From NCBI GenBank assembly GCA_942493275.1, contig OW818687.1, positions 1,984,001 through 2,048,000 of the forward strand: 64,000 nt of DNA, read 5' to 3'. A program made the position numbers and the translations under genes. The stretch is from G942493275 sp942493275. GTDB taxonomy: Bacteria; Actinomycetota; Coriobacteriia; Anaerosomatales; PHET01. Positions 48,614-55,924 of this stretch are shown here, one piece after another; position 1 is the stretch's first letter, and each line of letters begins with the position of its first letter. Below the pieces are notes generated by a model. The model was not told where the DNA came from. It made no database searches and saw nothing but the letters and a program-made list of their open reading frames with translations.

Positions 48614-49422
48614 TGATCAAGCGACTTCTGGCCGTCGCAGGCATCATGTCCGTGCTGCTCGTTCCGGTTCAGGCCTACGCCGCAGCACCGGTGGTTACCG
48701 GCGACCTCGACGTCCAGTCCTGGCCGGGAGCCGAGGCCGGCCAAAGCGTCGTCATCCTCTCCCTGGTCCTGCCCGACTCCGCGCCGCTCCCGGCGACTGT
48801 CCGTATCCCCGTTCCCGAAGGCGTCAAGCTCGACTGGGTGGGCGAGATCGCGGGCGTTGACCCCTCGCAAGACCCCACGCGCACCTACACCCTGGTCGAT
48901 GGCGAGGGTGGCCAGTACGTCGAGTACGAGGTCTCTACCAGTCGCGTCGCGCAGATCGAAGGCTCGGGCCCGGCGCTGTCAATCGTCGGAGCGGAGACGT
49001 CGTTCAAGCTGCGATTCACGCAGACCGCGCCTTCCGACATCGTCTCGTTTTCGGTGCGACTGCCCGCTGGCATGGCGCCACTGAGCATGTCGCCTGAAGC
49101 AATCGCCGAGCCCGACCAAAACGACGCGGGCGAGTCGCTTTACACGCTCCCGCAGCTCGAAATGAGCCCCGGAGACGTGCAGGAGGTCGCGGTCGTATAC
49201 GCGGCCGGGACGGGCGAGACCTCGGGGACCGGGAGCACGGCACCGATCGTCGTCGTCCTCGCCGCCGGGATCGTGGTCGCGATCATCGCGCTGATGTACT
49301 CCATCCGTCGGCAGGGGGCGGCCGCAGCGAGCGAGACTGCCGAGCCGCCGTCACTGATTCACGAGCCGGAAGTCACAGCCGAGCCTGAGCCCGACGACGA
49401 CCAGCCGTTCCCGCTCGACTGA
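48613..49422 (+). CDS. Exported membrane-anchored protein, unknown
   Basis: No family recognised. A signal peptide (about residues 1-24, cleavage near AYA-AAP) precedes an extracellular beta-rich domain of about 180 residues. A membrane helix follows at about 212-233 (PIVVVLAAGIVVAIIALMY) and an acidic, Pro-rich cytoplasmic tail. The layout (Ig-like exodomain, one span, acidic tail) resembles surface carbohydrate- or ligand-sensing proteins. ATG 48613 overlaps the folD stop, with GGAG 5 nt upstream. GDT1-type gene follows after 29 nt. Confidence 0.7.
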   Translation: MIKRLLAVAGIMSVLLVPVQAYAAAPVVTGDLDVQSWPGAEAGQSVVILSLVLPDSAPLPATVRIPVPEGVKLDWVGEIAGVDPSQDPTRTYTLVDGEGGQYVEYEVSTSRVAQIEGSGPALSIVGAETSFKLRFTQTAPSDIVSFSVRLPAGMAPLSMSPEAIAEPDQNDAGESLYTLPQLEMSPGDVQEVAVVYAAGTGETSGTGSTAPIVVVLAAGIVVAIIALMYSIRRQGAAAASETAEPPSLIHEPEVTAEPEPDDDQPFPLD

Positions 49423-49451
49423 TACGACAGCAATCCGAGAGGACCCCACGC

Positions 49452-50123
49452 GTGGCATACGTGTTCATCGTCGCGCTCGTGCTCATCATGATCGGTGAGC
49501 TCGCCGACAAATCACAGCTGCTCGCGTTGGTCCTAGCCACTCGCTACAAGGCGTGGCAGGTCATCGTCGGCATCTTCATCGCGACGTTCGTCGTCCACTT
49601 CTTCACGACGCTCGTCGGTCAGCTTCTCGGCGGATTCATCCCGCAAGGCATACTGCCGTGGATCTCTGGCCTGCTCTTCATCGGATTCGGCATTTGGACG
49701 CTTCGCGGCGACAGTGTCGACGAGGAGGATGCGGATCGCGGCAAGGGAAAGTTCGGGCCCGTCATTGCGACTGCGATCGCCTTCTTCTTCGCCGAGCTCG
49801 GTGACAAGACCCAGATCATGACGATGACCATCGCGGCCGATCCCGGCTCGGCGCTCCTGCGTTACCTGCGCAGTGCGGGACCCGGCATGCAGGCGTGGCT
49901 CGATTCGGTGGGCTTGACCGTGGTCGCGCTGACGCCGATGCAGCAGTTCTGGGGCGTCACGATGGGCTCGACCATCGGGATGGTACTCGCCGACGCCGTC
50001 GCCATCCTGGTTGGCCGCCTGCTCGGACGCAACCTGCCTGAGCGGACGCTCGCGAAGATCTCGGGAGTGATCTTCATCCTCTTTGGCGTGGCGACCATCG
50101 CGACCGTCTTCATCGGTCGGTAG
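49452..50123 (+). CDS. GDT1/TMEM165 (UPF0016) family cation transporter
   Basis: A 223-aa protein with six membrane helices in two inverted halves. Each half carries the family motif E-x-G/A-D-K-S/T: GELADKSQ in the first and AELGDKTQ in the second. Bacterial relatives export Mn2+ and others act on Ca2+/H+. The first motif has Ala in place of Gly. GTG 49452 has GAGAGGA upstream. I saw no yybP-ykoY manganese riboswitch in the 29-nt gap. Confidence 0.88.
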   Translation: MAYVFIVALVLIMIGELADKSQLLALVLATRYKAWQVIVGIFIATFVVHFFTTLVGQLLGGFIPQGILPWISGLLFIGFGIWTLRGDSVDEEDADRGKGKFGPVIATAIAFFFAELGDKTQIMTMTIAADPGSALLRYLRSAGPGMQAWLDSVGLTVVALTPMQQFWGVTMGSTIGMVLADAVAILVGRLLGRNLPERTLAKISGVIFILFGVATIATVFIGR

Positions 50124-50136
50124 TATCCTCATCACC

Positions 50137-50709
50137 ATGAAGATCGCGCTGCACGCATGCTGCGGGCCCTGCCTGCTCGAACCGTTCGACTCGTTGGCCG
50201 CCGAGGCCGACGAGGTCGTGGTCGTCTACGCCAACCCCAACATCCACCCCGCCGAGGAGTACGCCCGGCGTCGCGACACGCTTGTCGCCTATGCCGAGGA
50301 CGCCCATATCCGCGTCGTTGAGCTGAGGTACGACCCGTCCGCGTGGCTCGAGCAGGTGGGGCCGCTCGCCAACGATCGCGAGGCGCGCTGCCGCGCGTGC
50401 TATCGGTTGCGATTCGGGATGGTCGCGGAGTGGGCGGCCGCCAACGGAATGGACGCGCTGGCGTCGACGCTCACAGTGAGCCCGTACCAGAACCCCGAGG
50501 CAATCGCCGAGGAGGGCGGGCGGGCAGCGGCTGCCGTGGGCCTCGCCTACCTCGAGCGCGACTTCCGGCCCGCGTATCCCGAGGCGACTCGCAGGTCAAG
50601 AGAGCTGGGGATGTACCGCCAGAACTACTGCGGGTGCCTGATGAGCGACGTAGAGGCGCGTGCCGAGCGCGCTGCGCGCAAGGCGGCCAAGGAAGCACGC
50701 AAAGGCTAG
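50137..50709 (+). CDS. queH: Epoxyqueuosine reductase QueH
   Basis: A 190-aa enzyme for the last step of queuosine synthesis in tRNA, a B12-independent counterpart of QueG. The CCGPC cluster (C8, C9, C12), the C85-x-x-C88 pair and the YCGC pair (C165, C167) are all present, so the Fe-S sites look intact. The mRNA seems to have almost no leader: TAGTAT (50121-50126) lies 10 nt before the ATG and there is no ribosome binding site. queA and tgt follow within 4 kb. Confidence 0.93.
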   Translation: MKIALHACCGPCLLEPFDSLAAEADEVVVVYANPNIHPAEEYARRRDTLVAYAEDAHIRVVELRYDPSAWLEQVGPLANDREARCRACYRLRFGMVAEWAAANGMDALASTLTVSPYQNPEAIAEEGGRAAAAVGLAYLERDFRPAYPEATRRSRELGMYRQNYCGCLMSDVEARAERAARKAAKEARKG

Positions 50710-50720
50710 CCTTCGCGGGA

Positions 50721-51503
50721 CTACTCCGCCGGGACGTCTGACTTCGGGTTTGAGCACTCCGCGCAGCCGGCGGTGCACTCGATGCCCCGCTCGGCTTCCC
50801 TGATCTTGCGTTCGGCGTCGCGCTTGCGGATCTCGGGCACCCGCCTGGCGTACCGGTATGCCCTCAGCGGCTGGAACGAGGGTCCCCATCCCTGTGTCGT
50901 ACGGGCTTCGAGCGCCGAGCGCAGGTCTTCGACGGTGGAGCCGGGGAAGTAGGTGCGGCTCGTGCCGACGACGGTGTGCATGTGGGCGTCGCTACCGCCG
51001 GTCGCGCACAGGCGGTCTTTGTTGCGGTGCCAGTAGGTGCGCGCGTGGACGTTCGCGAGAAAGAGCAGGGGCGTGGAGTTAGCCACCTCGACCCCGTCGA
51101 ACGGCACGGTGTCGTAAACCTCGGTCTCGCCCCTGCACAGGCCGTGCTTGTGCCACCAGCGGGGAGCGTAGGGGTGCGCGGCGATCGCGAGACCGCCCTG
51201 GCGATGGATCGCGTCGACCGTCTCGGCGGCGGACATGCCGGGGGCCACGATTTCGGGGGTCCACAGGCCGAGGATGTGGCCCTGGCTGCTCTCGACCTCC
51301 TGGCCCACGATGACGTCGACGCGATAGCGGTGGGCCATCGCGGCGGCTTCGAGGGCGCCCTCGTTGGTGTTGTGGTCGCAAATGGCGACGACCGCCAGGT
51401 CGGTCGCCTCGGAGGCCCATTCCAGGATCTCGGCCGGTGAGGCGGTGCCGTCGGAGGCGGTGGTGTGTACGTGAAGGTCTGCTGAGGAGTATCCGTGTCT
51501 CAT
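50721..51503 (-). CDS. PHP-domain phosphoesterase
   Basis: A 260-aa metal-dependent phosphoesterase. The four PHP motifs are present: DLHVHTTASDG, ICDHNTNEGA, GQEVESSQGH with AAHPY, and GGSDAHMH. The C-terminus has an extra CTAGCAECS cysteine cluster, which could hold another metal. PHP proteins act on nucleotides or phosphosugars; the substrate is unknown. ATG 51503 gives the usual start; longer reading of the frame overlaps queA on the other strand. It is divergent from queA. Confidence 0.85.
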   Translation of the reverse strand: MRHGYSSADLHVHTTASDGTASPAEILEWASEATDLAVVAICDHNTNEGALEAAAMAHRYRVDVIVGQEVESSQGHILGLWTPEIVAPGMSAAETVDAIHRQGGLAIAAHPYAPRWWHKHGLCRGETEVYDTVPFDGVEVANSTPLLFLANVHARTYWHRNKDRLCATGGSDAHMHTVVGTSRTYFPGSTVEDLRSALEARTTQGWGPSFQPLRAYRYARRVPEIRKRDAERKIREAERGIECTAGCAECSNPKSDVPAE

Positions 51504-51596
51504 GCCGCGCGTATCGTAGCATTCAACACCGCGCTCTACGGTAAACTCGCCAGGAGAGCGCGCACCGAATTCGTGGCACCCGAGGAGTGAGTCACC

Positions 51597-52628
51597 CTGC
51601 ACACCGACGACTTCGACTATGACCTGCCGAGCGGGCTCATCGCCCAGCATCCCGCTGAGCCCCGAGACAGCTGTCGGCTGCTCGTGCTCGATCGCTCATC
51701 CGGGCAGGTCGACCACCGGATCTTCTCGGACCTGCCTGACTACCTGAGGCCAGGCGACCTGCTCGTGGTCAACGAGACCCGCGTACTTCCTGCCAGGCTC
51801 AAGGGTGTGAAGGACGAGTCGGGCGGTGCGGTCGAGATGCTGCTGCTGCGCGAGCGCTACGAGAACTCGTGGGAGTGTCTTGTGAAGCCGGGGCGCCGTC
51901 TGAAGCCGGGCGCCAGAGTCGTGTTCGACGACGGCGCGATGACCGCGCTCGTAGTCGACGTGATCGACGAGTCCGGCGGCAGGCTCGTGCAGTTCCACCC
52001 GGTGGGGGAGCGCTTCCTCGACGTGGTGCACCGCATCGGTGAGATGCCGCTTCCGCCCTACATCACGCAGCCCATCTCGGATCCCGAGGAGTACCAGACC
52101 ATCTTCGCGCGCGACGAGCGCAGCGCGGCGGCCCCGACGGCGGGGCTCCACTTCACTCCGGAGCTGCTCGAAAGGTGCCGCGAGGCCGGTGCCCGCGTCG
52201 AGACGGTCGAGCTCGACGTGGGGCTCGACACCTTCAGGGCCGTCTCGGAAGACGATCCCGCCGAGCACAAGATGCATTCCGAGCACTTCCGGGTTCCGGC
52301 TGTGACCGCGGAAGAGGTGCGACGCACGAAGGAGCGCGGCGGCAGGATCATCGCCGTAGGCACCACGAGCGTTCGCGCACTCGAGTCCTCGGCTCAGGAG
52401 ACCGGCGAAGTCTCGGCTGCGGAAGGCGCGACCACGCTGTTCATCCTGCCGGGGTACCACTTCCTCGCCGTGGACGCGATGATCACGAACTTCCACGTGC
52501 CCCGCTCCACGCTGATGATGATGGTCAGCGCGTTCGCGGGCAGGGAGACGGTCATGCACGCGTACCGCGAGGCGATGGAGGAGCGCTACCGCTTCCTGAG
52601 CTTCGGCGACGCGATGCTCATCCTCTAG
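51597..52628 (+). CDS. queA: S-adenosylmethionine:tRNA ribosyltransferase-isomerase, CTG start
   Basis: A 343-aa enzyme that adds the epoxycyclopentanediol moiety to preQ1-tRNA. The conserved N-terminus DFDYDLPSGLIAQHPAEPRDSCRLLVLDR needs a start at or before 51597. An in-frame TGA at 51588-51590 is followed by GTC ACC CTG, so the only plausible initiator is CTG at 51597. GAGGAG (51582-51587) lies 9 nt upstream. The next standard codon (GTG 51684) would delete 29 conserved residues. Further motifs: LFARDERSAAAPTAGLHF-type FARDERSAAAPTAGLHF, and the DAMITNFHVPRSTL segment. A sequencing error is the alternative. Confidence 0.9.
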   Translation: MHTDDFDYDLPSGLIAQHPAEPRDSCRLLVLDRSSGQVDHRIFSDLPDYLRPGDLLVVNETRVLPARLKGVKDESGGAVEMLLLRERYENSWECLVKPGRRLKPGARVVFDDGAMTALVVDVIDESGGRLVQFHPVGERFLDVVHRIGEMPLPPYITQPISDPEEYQTIFARDERSAAAPTAGLHFTPELLERCREAGARVETVELDVGLDTFRAVSEDDPAEHKMHSEHFRVPAVTAEEVRRTKERGGRIIAVGTTSVRALESSAQETGEVSAAEGATTLFILPGYHFLAVDAMITNFHVPRSTLMMMVSAFAGRETVMHAYREAMEERYRFLSFGDAMLIL

Positions 52629-52632
52629 CGCG

Positions 52633-53691
52633 CTACTGAAGCGGCGCCCACCAGGTCCAGTTGGGGTTGCCCGCGGCGGGGTCCGACGACGGCGAGTTGG
52701 GCGGTATGGCGATGCCCTGCTCCGGCCCACCCGTAGCGAGGCGGTACACCGAGTCGGTCAACGGCGTGAACGTGGGTGACCCGTCTTCGCGCAGCGGCGC
52801 GGCGATTTCGCTCGGCAGCGTCGGCCACTCGCCGAACGCAGCGATGTCCTTACTTCGCAGTGAGTACGCGCCTCCCTCGTACGAACGCGTGACCCGGTCG
52901 AACGTGAGGTACGTGTCAGACTCGTCGGCCTCCACGTGGATGCGGGACAGGTCGCTGCGGTTGCCCAGGGCCGTGCGCGACGTCGGGGCCTTGCCGGTCG
53001 CAAGAGCGCTCGACACGGTCCCCAGTGTTTCGAGCGCGGCCGGATCGATTCCCGCTGAGGGCCCGCTGTTGCGATACACGTAGCCGTTGAGCACGACGTA
53101 GTCGGGCGCCACTGAGACGATCGCGGTGGACTCGGCACCGGCGCCCGGTGCGGACTCCGCCACAGGGGGCGAGCCGGCGAACGGATCGTCGGTGGCCCGC
53201 TGCTCTGTCGTGGCGGCATCCTGGCCGCCATAGGTGAGGCCGCCCTGCTCCGAGATGCTCGGCACGAGGATCTGGCGCACGCCGGTCACCGCGAACATGC
53301 CCGCAGCGACGAACACGACCGCGGCTGCGGAGGCCCAGATCACGAGCTGTCGACGGGCGCGCGGGTCGCGCATCCGCATCCTCAGCGCCTCGACGTTCAG
53401 CGGTGCGTCTGCGGGAAGGGGAGCGTTCTCGTCTCGCGCCTGCTCAGGGGCGTTGAGGGCCTCGGCGCGCTTACGGGCCACATCGATGACCAGCGCGCTC
53501 ATCACGCGATCCGCGAGGTCGGCCGGGGGCTCGGGCGCGGGGGCGCGATGCACAACCGCGAGCGCTCTCACGAACCGACCGCAGTCCGCACACTCTCTGC
53601 AGTGAGCCTTTGCGGCCTCGAGCACGTCTGTGTCGACGGGGGAGCGGTCGAGGGCCTCGGAGATGATCGCCTGCGCCTGAAGGCAGTCCAT
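52633..53691 (-). CDS. Anti-sigma factor with zinc-type N-terminus
   Basis: A 352-aa membrane protein. The N-terminus has the H30-x3-C34-x2-C37 zinc-anti-sigma motif in AHCRECADC. A membrane helix follows at about 115-137. The outer part (about 215 residues) contains a low-complexity Ala/Gly/Pro/Glu linker and a beta-rich C-terminal domain ending NPNWTWWAPLQ. Its start overlaps the sigma factor stop by one base (TGATG), so it probably holds that sigma factor. The C-terminal part is not known to me. Confidence 0.8.
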   Translation of the reverse strand: MDCLQAQAIISEALDRSPVDTDVLEAAKAHCRECADCGRFVRALAVVHRAPAPEPPADLADRVMSALVIDVARKRAEALNAPEQARDENAPLPADAPLNVEALRMRMRDPRARRQLVIWASAAAVVFVAAGMFAVTGVRQILVPSISEQGGLTYGGQDAATTEQRATDDPFAGSPPVAESAPGAGAESTAIVSVAPDYVVLNGYVYRNSGPSAGIDPAALETLGTVSSALATGKAPTSRTALGNRSDLSRIHVEADESDTYLTFDRVTRSYEGGAYSLRSKDIAAFGEWPTLPSEIAAPLREDGSPTFTPLTDSVYRLATGGPEQGIAIPPNSPSSDPAAGNPNWTWWAPLQ

Positions 53692-54239
53692 CACGCGCCA
53701 CCTCCCGATCCATCGAGTATGGAAGCGAGCGTTCTGCGAGCGCGAAACACCCGGGATTTCACCGTGCCGGCGGGGACGCCGAGTGCCTCGGCGGCCTCGG
53801 CGTAGGTCAGGCCGAACAGCGCGACTGCGGAGAGCGCATCCCGGTCCTCGGGAGCGAGCGAGCGCATGCCTTCTTCGATGGTGGCCGCCACGGCCACCTG
53901 GTCGGCGAGGTCGCCCGTGGCCCGCGAAGCGACGTCGAGCGGGTCGACGGGCACCGGCACACGGCGTCCGGCCCGAACCTGATCGAGGCACGCGTTGCGA
54001 GTGACGCGGTAGAGCCACGTCGAGAAGCGAGACCGTTCGTCGAAGGAGTCGAGCGAGCGGTACACCTTGATGAACACCTCCTGCACCGTATCCTCGGCGC
54101 TTGTCTGGTTGCCGAAGAACCGGAGCGCGTGCGCGTACACAGCGCGGGTATGCCGCCGCACGAGGGCCTCGAACGCGTCGAGGTCCCCCTTCTTCGCCGC
54201 GGTCACGAGGGCCGCGTCGTGGGCGGTGCCGTAATTCAT
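53691..54239 (-). CDS. ECF-type RNA polymerase sigma factor
   Basis: A 182-aa group 4 sigma factor. Region 2 has QEVFIKVYRSLDSFDERSRFSTWLYRVTRNACLD and region 4 has LTYAEAAEALGVPAGTVKSRVFRARRTL. A GGAG box lies 4-5 nt before the ATG. It is cotranscribed with the downstream anti-sigma gene. Its target promoters cannot be predicted; autoregulation would use the 80-bp region between it and tgt. Confidence 0.9.
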   Translation of the reverse strand: MNYGTAHDAALVTAAKKGDLDAFEALVRRHTRAVYAHALRFFGNQTSAEDTVQEVFIKVYRSLDSFDERSRFSTWLYRVTRNACLDQVRAGRRVPVPVDPLDVASRATGDLADQVAVAATIEEGMRSLAPEDRDALSAVALFGLTYAEAAEALGVPAGTVKSRVFRARRTLASILDGSGGGA

Positions 54240-54305
54240 GTCGCTCCGTTTGACGCTCGAACCGGTCGGTTGGTTCACGCAAGTCCACAGTGTAGCCGCT
54301 CGGGG

Positions 54306-54311
54306 TACAAT
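54306..54311 (+). promoter_or_regulatory. -10 element of tgt, implying a leaderless mRNA
   Basis: TACAAT (54306-54311) ends 7 nt before the tgt ATG, so transcription would start at or beside the start codon. No Shine-Dalgarno-like sequence lies before the ATG. No -35 match at 16-18 nt. It lies in the 79-bp divergent region shared with the sigma factor gene. Confidence 0.5.
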
Positions 54312-54318
54312 CGCGCCC

Positions 54319-55440
54319 ATGGCACTCTTCGACTACGAACTCCTTGCGACCGACCCCTGTTCCGCGGCGCGGCGCGGTCGCTTCCATACGGCGCACGGCC
54401 CCATCGAGACGCCGGTGTTCATGCCCGTCGGCACTCGCGCGACGGTCAAAGGCATCACGCCGGTACAGCTGCACGAGCTCGAAGCCCAGGTCGTGCTCGC
54501 CAACACCTACCACCTGTTCCTCAGGCCGGGGAGTGACCTCGTCGCCGAGGCGGGCGGGCTGCACGCGTTCATGAACTGGGACCGAGCCATCCTCACGGAC
54601 TCCGGCGGTTTCCAGATCTTCAGTCTCGCCGACACTCTCAAGCTCGACGACGACGGGGTCTCGTTCAGGAGCATCGTCGACGGAGCGTGGCACCGCTGGA
54701 CTCCCGAGGAGAACATGCGCGTGCAGCAAGAGCTGGGCGCAGACATCGTCATGCAGCTCGACCAGTGCCCCCCGTATCCCGCCGAGGAGGCGCTGGTCGC
54801 GACCGCGGTCAGACGCTCTGCGGCGTGGGCCCGGCGCTGCAAGGACTCACACAGCCGAGAGAACCAGGCGCTCTTCGGCATCGTCCAGGGCGGGGTGTAC
54901 CCGCACCTGCGCGCCGAGAGCATCGAGAGACTCGTCGAGATCGGGTTCCCGGGCTACGGGATCGGCGGGTACTCAGTCGGCGAACCCCACGAGGTGATGC
55001 TCGAGTCGCTTCCCGCGGTGTGCGACGCGCTGCCCAAGGACCGGCCTCGCTACCTCATGGGAGTGGGCAATCCCACCACCATCCTCGAAGCGATCGCGGT
55101 AGGGGTCGACATGTTCGACTGCGTGCTGCCCACTCGCACCGCGCGGCTGGGAACGGCGTTTTCGGGCGAGGGCCGGCTCAACCTCAAGAACGCCCGCTTC
55201 TCCCGCGACTTCGGGCCGCTCGATCCCACCTGCACCTGCAGTACGTGTTCCGGCTACTCACGCGCCTACATCCGTCACTTGGTGAAGTCGAAGGAGATGC
55301 TCGGGGCAATCCTGCTCACCATCCACAACCTGCATTATCTGCTGGACCTGACCCGGCGTGCGCGTGAGGCTATAGAGGCGGGGACCTTCTCGGAGATGCT
55401 GTCCGAGTGGCGCGAATCGCCCGCATTCAGGGATTTCTGA
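54319..55440 (+). CDS. tgt: tRNA-guanine transglycosylase
   Basis: A 373-aa TIM-barrel enzyme that swaps guanine-34 for preQ1 in tRNAs with GUN anticodons. The base-recognition segment DSGGFQ starts at D94, the nucleophile is D267 in MFDCVLPTR, and zinc ligands are C305, C307, C310 and H336. The longer in-frame upstream sequence crosses the -10 box, so ATG 54319 is the start. With queA and queH nearby the window holds the tRNA-bound half of queuosine synthesis. No preQ1-making genes are seen. Confidence 0.95.
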   Translation: MALFDYELLATDPCSAARRGRFHTAHGPIETPVFMPVGTRATVKGITPVQLHELEAQVVLANTYHLFLRPGSDLVAEAGGLHAFMNWDRAILTDSGGFQIFSLADTLKLDDDGVSFRSIVDGAWHRWTPEENMRVQQELGADIVMQLDQCPPYPAEEALVATAVRRSAAWARRCKDSHSRENQALFGIVQGGVYPHLRAESIERLVEIGFPGYGIGGYSVGEPHEVMLESLPAVCDALPKDRPRYLMGVGNPTTILEAIAVGVDMFDCVLPTRTARLGTAFSGEGRLNLKNARFSRDFGPLDPTCTCSTCSGYSRAYIRHLVKSKEMLGAILLTIHNLHYLLDLTRRAREAIEAGTFSEMLSEWRESPAFRDF

Positions 55441-55457
55441 GAGGCGTCCAAGGTTGC

Positions 55458-55486
55458 TTCATTCCTTTCGGGTGAAGCGGTATGAT
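55458..55486 (+). promoter_or_regulatory. yajC-secDF promoter
   Basis: TTCATT (55458-55463), a 17-nt spacer and TATGAT (55481-55486). The leader to yajC is about 50 nt. The -10 matches 5 of 6 consensus bases; the -35 is weak. Confidence 0.45.
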
Positions 55487-55541
55487 TGGCAGTCGGTGCT
55501 GAGCGCCGTTCGAGCATGGCCGAAGGGAAACGGGTTCACCC

Positions 55542-55859
55542 ATGTCGCAACTGACGGATTTCATTCCGATTCTGGTTCTCGTGGCCGCGTTCTACCTGCT
55601 CATCATCCGCCCGCAGCAGCAGCGTGCACGAAAGCAGCGTGAGCTGATCGCCTCGCTGGCGCCCGGGGATGAGGTTCTGACCTTCGGCGGTGTGTACGGC
55701 GTTGTCGTCAGCACCGGCGAGCGCGTCCGCATCCGGGTGGCCGACGGGTCGGAGTTGGAGGTGGCGCCCCATGCGCTCGCGAGCGTTGTTTCACGCGCCG
55801 CCGACGAGGACGAAGCAGGCGATGACTCGACCGGCGAGGATGCCGGCAGCACGTCTTAA
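55542..55859 (+). CDS. yajC: Preprotein translocase subunit YajC
   Basis: A 105-aa protein with a single N-terminal membrane helix followed by the family motif YLLIIRPQQQRARKQ and the GDEVLTFGGVYG domain. The last 20 residues are an acidic Ser/Gly tail. YajC joins SecD and SecF as an accessory complex to SecYEG. The ribosome binding site is weak (AAGGG at 55522-55526, about 15 nt away). Confidence 0.93.
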   Translation: MSQLTDFIPILVLVAAFYLLIIRPQQQRARKQRELIASLAPGDEVLTFGGVYGVVVSTGERVRIRVADGSELEVAPHALASVVSRAADEDEAGDDSTGEDAGSTS

Positions 55860-55924
55860 GTAGGAGTCAGGCTCCGCCAGGGGCTTCGCATACACGGTAT
55901 TACGGAAGTACGGAAGGCAGGGGC

